The position numbers were made by a program, and so were the translations under genes. A DNA stretch of 64,000 nt from Nicotiana tabacum (taxonomy: Eukaryota > Streptophyta > Magnoliopsida > Solanales > Solanaceae). Below are positions 27,316 through 38,754 of the stretch, piece by piece. Each line of letters begins with the position of its first letter. Positions within the stretch are counted from its first letter, which is position 1. Below the pieces are notes generated by a model. That model had not been told where the DNA came from. It worked only from the letters and a program-made list of their open reading frames with translations, and searched no databases. Where the stretch lies: the NCBI RefSeq assembly GCF_000715075.1, contig NC_134089.1, positions 64,400,697 to 64,464,696 on the forward strand, written 5' to 3'.

Positions 27316-29812
27316 ATGACATTTTCTTTGAAAAATATTTTTGGTGGTAAGGGTAAGAGAAAATCTAAAATTGGTGAATCTAGTAGCCAAGCTACTACTC
27401 TTCCCCCGGCTCCCCGACCCAGACCTGTTACCCGTCCTCCTCCACTTATTATTCTTGATAGTGATAACCCTTGTTTTCAATTTTTCGATAGTCAAATTTG
27501 CCATGATGTTGCATCGGGTCAACAATTAAATGAAGAAGTTATGAATGCTCTTTATCCTAATGAAACTATCTTTGAAAATGATGATTTAGATGAAACGCAA
27601 CCGGATTTAAATGATACACCTACTAGTCCTGTTAATAACCCAACTGATGCCCCGCCTGACCCTCCTGTAGTAACCCCTACTTTTAATAGACAACCTTCTA
27701 AACGACCCGAAACATCTCTTGTTTGGCATTTTTTTACTCAACTAAGAGAAAAAGATAAGGCTAAGTGTAACACTTGTGGGTCTCAACTAGTTCATAAATT
27801 TACTGGAGACCGTAGCGGTACGGACAGTTTAACTAGACACATATTGAAACACCCTAGAGATAAAACTAGATTTTTACAAATGAAAGTTGCGCAAGAGGGA
27901 ACAAGTGTAGATAGTACGGTTAACCCTAGTACAAGTTCAAATCTAGTTCAACCGGGAATTAACACTGTTACCGGTGGCATTTTATATTATGATCCAAATA
28001 AAGATCGTGAAGAATTGACAAAATGGTTACTGTTATGTGTTTACCCTATAGTTTTCCTTCTAACCCTCATTTTGTTCATTATATTAGAAGAGTTTTTAAT
28101 CCTACTTATAAAGGATGGCCTCGCGCAACCGTAAAGAGCGATATTTATAAATATAAACATGAATATGAACAATATTTGCGCTATTTATTTACTCATATAG
28201 ATTGTCGCATTGCTATTACTACTGATATTGGTAGAAGTGGTAATGACTGTGATTATCTAACTGTTACAAGTCATTGGATAGATGAGAAGTGGATAATGCA
28301 AAAGCGCATTATTGCTTATAGAATAATTAATTCACGCCACACATGTAAGTTTATTGCTAACAAAGTTGCAGATATTTGTAGATATTTTTGCATTAGAGAT
28401 AAAATTATGTCGGTTTCAATGGATAATGCTTCTAGTAACACTAATGCTATAGGCTTGCTTACAACTACACTAAATCCTGCATTTAGTAATATTTTTCATG
28501 TTAGATGTATTTGTCATATTTACCATTTAATCGTCGGTGCTGGTATGAAAGTTTTAAATGTAGAAATTGAAAAGGTTAAAATGACTCTTAATTGGTTTTT
28601 TTATTCAAACCGTAGAAGTAGACTTACAGACTATTTTAAAAAATGTGATGAATTTGGCCTTAGAGAAAGAAAAGTTCCTAAACCTTGTCCGACTAGATGG
28701 AATTACATGTATGAAAGTTTAGTTGTTGCATATGAATATAGGAACCCAATAAGCGCAACGTATAATGCTCGTGTAGGTGATGGTGATGATGATGATGATG
28801 AGCACCTTACAAATCAAGATTGGAGTAATGTTAAAATGCTTGTAGACTTTTTAGAACAATTTCATATTGCTACAAATGAATTATCTGGCCAATATTATCC
28901 TACTATTTCTAACTGTTTAGTTTATATTGCAGCACTTGTAGATTTATTTACTCAATTTTCAGAGGGTGGAGTAATTTATGAAGAAGCTATTAATTCTATG
29001 AAAGTTAAGTTTAAAAAATATTTTTCCCTATCCCCCCTATTTTTGGTGTTGCTGCATTGTTAAATCCTACAATGAAATTAGGAGGTCCTCACTTTTGGTA
29101 TTCAAAAATTTATAACGCTTTATCACTTTCAGCTGAGGAATTTGCTACACTTGGAGATGCAAAAGCCCCAATTAAAATAAATGCTCAAACTATTTATAAT
29201 GCTTATCAACTTGCCTTAGATCAAGCTAGACCAAATGTTCCAACTCCTACTTCGTCTAGTTCGCAAGCATCTAAAAGAACTGCGGGCCTAAAAGCCCTTA
29301 GTTCTTGGACGGAGTTCAGGGGTTCTCAAGGTGATAATTTTGGTGATAGTTCACAACTAAATAAGCTTCAAGTTTATTTGTCGCAGGGACTTGAATTAGA
29401 GAATCCCGACGGCTCCTTCGATGTTTTGGAATGGTGGAAGGACAAACAAAAACACTATCCGGTTCTTTCAAGGATGACTCGAGATATTTTAGGTGTTCAA
29501 GCTTCAACAGTGGCATCGGAGAGCGCATTCAGTCAAGCGAGGCTTCAAATCGGTGATCATAGAGCGTCTATGAGGGAGAGCTTGGAAAAATCAGTACTCT
29601 TCAGAGATTGGATCCGTTCGGAAAGAAGAAATTTTGGACTTGCAGAATCACAACCGGAAATAGATGAAGCTTATGAAGAAATGCTAGCGGAACTTGCGTA
29701 GGATGCTGCTTCGCCCAGAAGCGGTGATGAACAAGCTTCTTTTCCACCACCACCAACGAAAATTCCTCAATCTCTTGAAGGATTTATGAGATTTGTTAGA
29801 GATAATACATAG
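27316..29812 (+). pseudogene. hAT transposase (BED zinc finger, RNase H-like core, hAT dimerisation domain)
   Basis: Frame one (ATG at 27316) has a Pro-rich N-terminus and a BED finger (CNTCGSQ..., TRHILKH). Near 28020 the frame shifts by one base in an A run, then continues through the catalytic core (TTDIG, MDNASSNTNA, CPTRWNYMYESL). A second one-base shift lies near 29030, then comes the dimerisation domain (LSRMTRDILGVQASTVASES). A TAG at 29699-29701 interrupts the frame, but the same frame stays open to 29812 with a plausible C-terminal tail. The transposase would cut and join element ends in the nucleus. Three lesions make this copy non-coding; little other decay suggests a fairly recent insertion. 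Confidence 0.93.
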
Positions 29813-30035
29813 ACTAACATGTAACTTGTATTTCGGCACATCTTCCTTAGTTTTTTTTCCTTTTAATGGTGGTATTAGTACCATGTTGTGCTCATTCCAT
29901 TGGGGGGAGGAAGACTAAGAAAGATATTACCATTCTTTGTTAATGTCGTAATAGTAAAATATATAAGACATTCCCTTGAATATTTCTTTGCAATTTATTT
30001 TGTGTTTAAATTTGATATAGTATATATATTATATA

Positions 30036-30048
30036 TCTAATACATATA

Positions 30049-30082
<34 letters not shown>
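30036..30082 (+). repeat. TA repeat, left border of the pararetrovirus-like fragment
   Basis: TCTAATACATATAAACTATA followed by a (TA) run. The same leader occurs at 31923-31947 on the other side of the fragment, giving direct repeats at its borders. Confidence 0.8.
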
Positions 30083-30087
<5 letters not shown>

Positions 30088-30196
30088 CATACATACACAC
30101 ACACATATAAGGCAATGCTTGCACAGTTAGAACTGCTAGACACATGAGCTCAATAAGAGTATGTATCAGACCTAGACAAACCCCTTGCTTGGGTAA

Positions 30197-31880
30197 AAGG
30201 ATAGATCCTTCCATACAGTCATTAAAACTATAATAAAATTTCCGTATATTTCTAATCTTTACTGGTCGCGCGGACTACCGCCAACCAGTAAGAAAGGACC
30301 AACTGATATTGCCTCCACTTCAGGAAGTAAAACAGTTGATCAAGCTATTCTTACTCATATTCAAAGACCTCCCGAGATTCAGGATTTTAAATTTAAATCT
30401 CTTAATGACTTAGCACAACTCCTCGATAAAAAGCTTTCTGGTTTGAATGCTAGACCAATTGATTTATCTAAAAATTTTGCTGATAGAATTGAGACCGTTT
30501 CTGATTATAAAACTGAGACATGGTCAGAGTTTAATAAACTCAAAGGTATAGTTAAACCCAATACTAGGTATGCTGACAAAACAAGGATGCAAATTTACTA
30601 TTATCCCCGTCCTACTCCTCAAGATGTGTTGATTGAGGAACGCGATTGGAATCAGACTAATACGTCTTATAGCGGTTCCGAAATTTATGAATGGAATCTT
30701 GATGGTTTAACTGATAGACAATTAACCATTCTCGTACATAAAATGCTTATGTATTCCACTATCTGCAAAAGTGTTAAAAATACGGATAGAACTATTTGCA
30801 AAATGATTATTGCAGGCTTTACTGTCCAACTTCGTGGCTGGTGGGATAATTATTTATCTGTTAAAGAAAAGGCTTTCGTTATTAATGCTACAGCCGTAGA
30901 CGAAGGTGTTGATAATATAGGTATGGCTCTAGTTAAGGGTAGAGAAGATGCGGTGTATACCCTTATCCTTACAATTTTAGAGCATTTCAATGGTAGATTT
31001 ACCTCAAATCATGAGACCATCATAACCTTACTTAATGGGCTTAGATGTAAGACCCTTAGTGAATTTAGATGGTATAAAGATACTTTTATGAGTAGGGTTT
31101 GGAACTACCCGAGAATAAATATGAGCATTGGAAAGCTAAGTTTATAGTCGGCCTCCCTTCCTTATTTGCTGAAAGGGTAAGGAAAGTATTAAGGGGTAGT
31201 TACGGTGAAATTCAGTATGATAATTATACCTATGGTAAACTTATAGGAGTGTGTACACAAGAAGGATTAAACTTGTGTAATGAGCTAAAGCTTTCTAGAC
31301 AGCTTAAGATTGATAAGCTTAAAGAGAAATCCCAATTAGGTGACTTTTGTACCCAGTTCGGTTTACCCGGAACCTCTACTCAAAGTAGGAAGAAGAAAAA
31401 AAATAGATATCATAGGTATTTGTACCTGGATAGCCCGTATAAGAAAAAGAGGTCTAGATATAGGTCTAAGGAAGAGCGTGATACTAGAAAAGCGCATCAG
31501 AAATCTACTCGATTTACGAAGAATAGATCAAAGAGAGATCTCGCTGATATTAAGTGTTATAAGTGTGGAAAGTTTGGTCATATTTCTCCAAATTATAAGC
31601 TTCAAAAGCTGAAAACCTTAGAACTCGATGATGAGTTACGCGATAAGGTTTATGGCTTGTTATACACTTCAAGATCAGAATCTGACTATTACTCTGAAAC
31701 TGAACCTGAAGATGAAGTTGATTTAATTGATTTATCTGATAGTGATAAAAATGTTGATACTTCTTGCACTGCTTGCAAAGGTGATATTTGTACTTGTGAT
31801 GATGACGAATTTTATAAATTGCAATCACAATTTCATGATTTAAATATGAAAACTATTACATCTGATAATGTAATAGTTTG
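30197..31880 (+). pseudogene. Endogenous pararetrovirus-like (Caulimoviridae) capsid-region fragment inside the hAT element
   Basis: A frame open from about 30197 to 31147 continues in another frame from 31099 to about 31880 after a one-base shift near 31097. The second half has a Lys/Arg-rich stretch, then a degenerate CX2CX4HX4C-type knuckle whose last Cys is replaced (CYKCGKFGH, then N-Y where C is expected), then an acidic Asp/Glu/Ser tail and a second Cys cluster. This order is that of Caulimoviridae capsid proteins and recalls florendovirus-type endogenous copies in plant genomes. No movement protein, protease or RT is attached. TA repeats lie on both sides. A retrotransposon gag origin is the main alternative. 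Confidence 0.6.
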
Positions 31881-31894
31881 GAATTTAAACAGCT

Positions 31895-32110
31895 ATTATA
31901 TATATAAGGCAATATATATATCTCTAATACATATAAACTATATATATATATAAGGCAATATATATTACATACATATATATAAGGTAATATATATTACATA
32001 AGGCAATATATAATTATATATACACATAATACACCCTTATATATACATACTATACATACTATATATACTATATATATTTATATAGCTATATATAAGCAAT
32101 TTATACTAGT
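31895..32110 (+). repeat. TA-rich repeat, right border of the pararetrovirus-like fragment
   Basis: A TATATA-rich stretch with repeated TAAGGCAATATATATTACA motifs, including TCTAATACATATAAACTATA at 31923, matching the left border. Confidence 0.8.
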
Positions 32111-33221
32111 ATATACATATATAGTTTACAAGAAAGTGCCTTAGATAAAAAAATTAAAAAAATAGTCCGGAACGAAAAAAGTCCATTAGGCCCGTTTAGG
32201 CCCGTGGGCCCGACCCATTTAGCCCGGGACCATGTGGGCTTAGGACCACTGTGGGCCGGTTCCACACATTGAGGCAATATATATTACATAAGGCAATATA
32301 TAATTATATATACACATAATACACCCTTATATATACATACTATATATATTTGTATAGCTATATATAAGCAATTTATACTAGTATATACATATATAGTTTA
32401 CAAGAAAATGCCTTAGATAAAAAAAAATAAAAAAATAGCCCGAAACGAAAAAAGCCCGTTAGGCCCGTTTAGGCCCGTGGACCCGACCCATTTAGCCCGG
32501 GACCATGTGGGCTTAGGACCGCCGTGGGCCGGTTCCACACAATGGGACCGTTTGGCCCGGGACCGCCTCAGCCCGGCCCGCATCAAGCCCAGGCCCGTTT
32601 GGCCCGGCCCGTTTAGGCCCGGGTCCAGACCACAATACAACATTACCCTCATAAGATTAGATTCAGGATCTAACACTTATAGAAAAAGGTTTGAGGTGTG
32701 CCATAAATAAATTAAATCATATATATATATATCTAATACATATATATATATATATATACATACATATATATAAGGCAATATATATTACATAAGGCAATAT
32801 ATAATTATATATACACATAATACACCCTTATATATACATACTATATATATTTGTATAGCTATATATAAGCAATTTATACTAGTATATACATATATAGTTT
32901 ACAAGAAAATGCCTTAGATAAAAAAAAATAAAAAAATAGCCCGAAACGAAAAAAGCCCGTTAGGCCCGTTTAGGCCCGTGGACCCGACCCATTTAGCCCG
33001 GGACCATGTGGGCTTAGGACCGCCGTGGGCCGGTTCCACACAATGGGACCGTTTGGCCCGGGACCGCCTCAGCCCGGCCCGCATCAAGCCCAGGCCCGTT
33101 TGGCCCGGCCCGTTTAGGCCCGGGTCCAGACCACAATACAACATTACCCTCATAAGATTAGATTCAGGATCTAACACTTATAGAAAAAGGTTTGAGGTGT
33201 GCCATAAATAAATTAAATCAT
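31981..33221 (+). repeat. Triplicated hAT 3' end (one truncated and two identical copies)
   Basis: A 449-bp unit occurs at 32272-32720 and 32773-33221, offset by exactly 501 bases, with no difference seen by eye. Each contains the GC-rich hAT subterminal region, the terminus, the CCCTCATA duplication and about 70 bases of flanking LTR. An older, diverged copy at about 31981-32267 stops before the terminus (at TTCCACACA). TA repeats separate the copies. Confidence 0.93.
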
Positions 33222-33856
33222 CCATGACCCTCACAAATGTTTCTATTGAAAATTGAATCTTCGTAGTTGCTTTAGGTGCATTATTTAAATAATTCATCAT
33301 GGCTACAGGTACGGTTCCCGTGACGTAGTTGTGATTTTTTAATTACTAAAATCCAGGTGTACATTTCATGTGACCCAATTTCAATTTTTTCAACAATGTT
33401 AAATAGAACGTGTCGCGAACCGCGGGTGCATTTCATGTAGCGTGGTTTAAGACATGTTTTAAATAACATTGAATCTTCCTAAAAGCGATTTAAAATAACT
33501 AAAAGCGTTTACAAAAGCTAAAAATGTACAATAGGTCAAAACATGTAGTTAATCAGATAATAGACCATTTTTAACAGTTTAAGCGACCGTGCTAGAACCA
33601 CGGAACCCGGAAATACCTAACACCTTCTCCTGGCTTAACAAAATTCCTTATCTAGAATTTCTGGTTCGCAGACTTTTAAATAAAGTCGATTTCCTCGAAT
33701 TGGGATTTTAAAATAAACCGGTGACTTGGGACACCAAAATAATTATCCCAAGTGGCAACTTTGTAATAAATAAATAATCTCATTTCGAATAATGTCACTT
33801 TAATTGAAAAAACTCCCTTATATCCCCTTTCACGTGGTAAAAAAATAGGTGTGACA

Positions 33857-36800
33857 GTAACAATATCGACTGTTTTGCCTGGTCCCATCAAGATATGACG
33901 GGAATCCCGCCGGAAATAACCTCCCACAGGCTGAGCATCGATCCCGAATTTAAGCCCATGAAGCAGAAGAGAAGACCACAGTCCGAGGTAAAACATGCCT
34001 TCATCAAAGAAGAGGTAACAAAACTTCTTAAAATCGGATCCATTAGAGAGGTAAAGTACCCCGAATGGCTAGCCAACGTAGTAGTAGTGCCCAAAAAGGG
34101 AAACAAGCTAAGAATGTGCGTAGATTATAAAGACTTGAATAAAGCGTGCCACTAAGATTCCTTCCCATTGCCTAATATCGACCGTCTAATCGATGCTACG
34201 GCTGGCCACAAGACCATCACCTTTCTCGATGCCTACTCGGGGTATAATCAAATCCAGATGAACCCCGAGGATAGGGAAAAAACCTTGTTCATCACAAAGT
34301 ATGGTACATACTGCTAGAACGTAATGCCCTTCGAGCTAAAAAATGCAGGGATAACATACCAATGCCTAGTTAATAAAATGTTCGAGCATCAAGTAGGTAA
34401 ATCAATGGAGGTATATATTGATGATATGCTAGTCAAGTCCCTGCGCGCAGAGGACCATTTGACCCATTTGCAGGAAACTTTTGACATCCTCAGAAGCTAC
34501 AACATGAAGCTCAATCCCGAGAAGTGTACCTTCGGAGTGGGTTCGGGCATATTCCTGGGCTTCATGGTTTCAAACAGGGGGATCGAGATCAATCCCGACA
34601 AAATAAAGGCCATCGAAGAAATCACGATGGTGAAACAATGTAAAGGCCGTCCAACGGCTAACAGGGCGGATAGCGGCCCTGGGCAGATTCATATCAAGGT
34701 CATTAGACAAAAGCCATCATTTATTCTCTCTACTCAAAAGAAAGAGTAACTTCGAATGGACTCCAGAATGCCAACAAGACCTAGAAGAACTGAAATGATA
34801 CCTGACTAGCCCACCTTTGCTGCACACGCCCAAGGAGGATGAAGCGCTATACCTGTACTTGGCCGTGTCTGAAATAGCGGTAAGCGGCATACTAGTTCGA
34901 GAGGAGTAAGGTACACAATTTCCTATTTATTATGTAAGCCGAACCCTGGGGGACGCCGAAACCCGGTATCCCCATCGAAAAATTGGCTCTCGCGCTGATA
35001 AGCGCCTCACGTAAGCTGAAGCCCTATTTTCAATGTCATCGTATTTGTGTTCTGTCGACGTACCCCCCTCTAGAGCATACTGCATAAACCCGAGCTATCA
35101 GGCCGATTGGCCAAATGGGCCATCGAACTCGGAGGGTATGCTATCGAATATCAACCTCGAACGGCCATCAAGTTCCAAATTTTGGCGGACTTCGTGGCCG
35201 ATTTCTCACCATCCCTCGTACCCGAGGTAGAGATAGAACTTTTATTAAAATCAGGCCTGTCCTCCGGGGTATGGACCCTGTTCACAGACGGCGCCACAAA
35301 CATAAGAGGGTCCGGGCTCGGTATAGTCCTAAAGCCACCCGTTGGCAGCGTAATCAGAAAATCCATAAAAACCACAAAACTGACTAATAATGAAGCCGAG
35401 TACGAGGCTATGATTGCAGGTTTAAAATTGGCCAAAAGCCTGGAAGCCGAGACCGTCGAGGCGAAATGCGATTCGCTCCTCGTAGTAAACCAGGTGAATG
35501 AGAGCTACGAAGTTCGAGAGGACAGGATGCAGAGGTACTTGGACAAAATCCAAATCGTATTACGTCGCTTCAAAGAATGGACCTTAGTCCATGTACCTCG
35601 AGAGAAGAACAGCGAGGCCGATGCCCTCGCAAATCTGGGATCTTCTGCTGAAGAAGAGGACCTACTCCCCAGAGCTGTTGTCCAGTTGTTTAAATCAGTG
35701 GTCGAGGAAGGTCACGGGGAGATTAACTCCGCCAGTCTAACATGGGATTGGAGAAATAAGTATATTGATTATTTAAAAGATAGGAAGCTTCCCGCAGATC
35801 CAAAAGAATCGAGGGCCCTGCAAACCAAAGCAGCCCGGTTTTCGCTCGACGAAAATGGGACTCTGTACAGGACAACTTTCGACGCCCCCCTGGCGGTATG
35901 CTTAGGGCCAGGTGACATAGATTACGTACTCCGAGAGATCCACGAGGGTATCTGTAGGAATTATTCCGGTGCCGACTCCTTGGTCCGGAAGATGATTAGA
36001 GCGGGTTACTATTGGGACAACATGGAAAAAGACATCAGAGAATTTGTCAGAAAATGCGACAAATGCCAGAGATTCGCTCCTATGATCCACCAACCCGGCG
36101 AGCAACTACATTCTGTTTTATCACCATGGCTATTCATGAAATGGGGGATGGACATCGTCGGCCCTTTGCCGACGGTGCCAGGTAAGGCTAGATTCATTCT
36201 ATTTATGACTGACTACTTTTCGACATGGGTGGAAGCACAGGCCTTCGAAAAAATAAGAGAAAAGGAAGTCATCAATTTCATATGGGATCACATCATATGC
36301 CGATTCGAAATCCCGTCCGAAATAACATGCGACAACGGAAGGCAATTCATCGGGGGCAAGGTAACACAGTTCCTTGAAGACAACAAAATCAAGAGAATCC
36401 TGTCGACGCCTTACCATCCATGTGCAAACGGCCACGTCAAATCCATGAATAAAACCATCACTCAGAACCTAAAGAAGAAACTGGAGAACGCCAAGGGAAA
36501 ATGGAGAGAAACGCTGCCCGAGGTGCTGTAGGCATATCAAACAACTCCAAAGTCAAGCACCGGGGAAACACCTTTCACTCTAGTGTACGACAAGTCTTTG
36601 ATACCAGTGGAAGTCGGGGAGCCGAGCGCCAGATTTTAGCATGCTAATGAGGGCTCGAACATCGAGGCCATGACAACGGCCCTCGAACTACTTGATGAAA
36701 AGTGAGAAGCCTCGCTGATCTGGATGGCCGCCCAGAAACAGAGAATCGAAAGATACTATAACAGGAGAACAAATCTCCGATATTTCGGGATCGGAGACTT

Positions 36801-36988
36801 AGTCCTAAGGAAGGTCACTCTCAACACCCAAAACCTTAATGAAGGGAAGTTGGGCCAGAACTGGGAAGGACCGTACCGTGTCCTCGGAATAGTCGGCAAG
36901 GGATCCTATAAACTTGGAACCATGGAGGGCGAACAGCTTCCGAGCAACTGGAATATATCAATGTCTAAATGGTATTACTGCTAGAACA
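33857..36988 (+). pseudogene. Tat-1 pol: reverse transcriptase, RNase H, integrase
   Basis: RT is recognised from VVVPKKGNKLRMCVDYKDLN through FLDAYSGYNQI and the catalytic VYIDDMLVKS, with stops near 34153 and 34315 and a break near 34640. RNase H (35250-35640) has WTLFTDGATN, NNEAEYEAMIAGL and CDSLLVVNQV, the three acidic positions. Integrase (35930-36530) has the zinc finger with Tyr replacing the second His (codon 35962-35964) and the core MDIVGPLP and ITCDNGRQF, but Lys replaces the catalytic Glu (codon 36439-36441). The C-terminal integrase domain is at 36724-36984 (DLVLRKV, GKLGQNWEGPYRV). The copy cannot encode active enzymes. Confidence 0.92.
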
Positions 36989-38750
36989 CCCGATCAGAAT
37001 ATTCCGCAAAAATCCTCGAGCAAGCGTTGCACTCTTTTCCTTCGATCGAGTTTTTATCCCGAAATGGGTTTTTGCCGGCAAGGTTTTTAATAAGGCAACG
37101 TCCACACGCTACTTGAGGAGGACCCGACAGCCTGTAGGGCTTCTTTTGCAATCAACCCCGAATGTTAGAGGGCACCCCCCCTTTGAGAGTCCATCCGCTC
37201 GGAAGAGCCGGGGAACGACATACTAAGTTCCAATAGCAAATAATGTACCGGGCCATACGGTCAAAAAAGCCGTGTCCGCACAAGCCGGGATCACGGCAAC
37301 AAAACAACATGTAATTATGTCAAACAAAGCAAAGAATACCTTTTCCCAAAGTGTCTCGTACTCCAAAGAAAGTTCAACATTTTCACAGCAAGGATTTCCC
37401 CGCCGAGAACGGTCCGAAATACTCGGAGACTGGCGTTAATAACTCGGCACCCACATGACCCGAGGGTCGGAATCTCCAAAAATATAAGCCCTCAATGAGG
37501 CAACTCCGAGCTCACGAGTGACAACCCCCGAGCCTAAGCAAACTTGATGACTCGGAGACTGTCACCAATCGTCATTTGTTAAAAAACTCGGGGTCGTAAG
37601 ACCCCAAGTAGGCAGACTCGGTCACAAGCGAAAACTCGCATCGAGTATCAACAACTACTACTGTAAGACCTCAACAAGCATGAAAATACTGTAAGACCTC
37701 AATAGGCATGAAATTTTTGTAAGACCTTACTACATGCATAAACTCAATCCCGAAGTTTAGGCTTATATGTCGCATTTGTAAGACTCCCGAAAGGGCATAC
37801 CCTCGATATAGACGCCTAAACTACCATACTCGGGATCAAAACCAAACACAAATGACTACGGTCAATAGGGTTGCACCAGCCAAATTAACGCGACTCGGGG
37901 ACGCCCGATCGTCGCTACAAAATCATAGGCCATTACTTTGAATCTACTTTGAAAAGAACCGGTTAAAACAGGCTGCCCTTGACAGGCAAACGAGCTTCGA
38001 CCATGTCATCTCCAAATCATAAGGCTTCGAGCTACTCAGCCTACGAGTTAAACCTTCCGAGGTGCTCGAATATCGCCGCTAACGACTTGAAATCGAGGTT
38101 CTTCCCGAACCGATGACGAGTAAGGCAAAATTATCTCAAAAAAGTCCTTAACAAGAGGAAAACAAAGCCTACATATTCCCAAGGGCAAAAGTGTCAGAGC
38201 CATTGTCGCCAGCCAAACGAGCCTCAGGGCTACACACTAAAAGGTCGCAACGACCAAAAGCGTAAGAGCCACTGTCGCCATCTCAAAAATTTGAAAACTT
38301 GAGGGTCAAAGTGAGCTCGAGTCGTAACCCGATTCGGAGACTAGATCCAAAATAGTTAACTATACATGCCTAAAGGCATAGCGTAAGAGCCATCGTCGCC
38401 AGCTTCGCGAGCCTCAGGGCCACATACATAAAAGGTCGCTTCGACCCAAGGCATAAAGAGCCGTTATCGCCAGCCCACGAAAACACAAAAGCTTGAGGGT
38501 CGAATGGGATCGAGTCGGAGCCCGAATCGGAGACTAAACCCAAAATAGTTGAGCAAAGTATAAGAGCACTAACGCCAGTTTACATTAAAGGTCGTGTCGA
38601 CCGGGTGCGTAAAAGCTCCCGAGCTTGCCTAACGAGCCCAGGGCCATACCACGAATCTAAAAACAGGAACACCCGGCCGAATTCCGGACAAAAAATGGGA
38701 GTGGAAGAAACAAAGCTGCAAGGTTCACTTTATACATATGCCGGTATAAA
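36989..38750 (+). other. Tat-1 3' noncoding region with short tandem repeats
   Basis: No coding sense frame is seen. GTAAGACCT recurs every 30 bases or so near 37660-37730. A longer repeat of about 190 bases (AGAGCC..TCGCCAGC..GCCTCAGGGC..AAAGGTCG) occupies 38195-38620 in two and a partial third copy. Such repeats are usual between pol and the 3' LTR in Tat elements. Confidence 0.7.
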
Positions 38751-38754
38751 AATG

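Larger units (their letters stand above)
26675..33146 (+). mobile_element. hAT (Ac/Tag-like) transposon with broken transposase
   Basis: The left terminus is TAAGGTTGTATTGTGG; the right terminus (at 32645, and again at 33146) is its inverse CCACAATACAACATTA. The 8-bp duplication CCCTCATA is perfect on both sides (26667-26674; 32646-32653 and again 33147-33154). The ends hold dense GGCCCG/CGGGCC motifs, likely subterminal transposase-binding repeats. It encodes a hAT transposase and carries a pararetrovirus-like fragment. The unduplicated element spans 26675-32645. Confidence 0.93.
24553..33856 (+). repeat. Solo LTR of a second Tat/Ogre-like family, inserted in Tat-1 pol
   Basis: It starts TGTGAACACCTAATTTT and ends AGGTGTGACA. 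The flanking 5-bp sites GTAGC (24548-24552) and GTAAC (33857-33861) match at 4 of 5, and the Tat-1 pol frame resumes directly after. Its 3' part resembles the end of the complete LTR at 53058-55231 (same hairpin motif, same GTGACA end). Only one LTR is present between the duplications, so it is a solo LTR. A hAT transposon occupies its middle; the LTR itself is about 2.8 kb. Confidence 0.87.

Noticed and set aside
32413..33177. Two identical 87-codon minus-strand frames
   Set aside because: They are GC-rich hAT subterminal repeats within the duplicated end.
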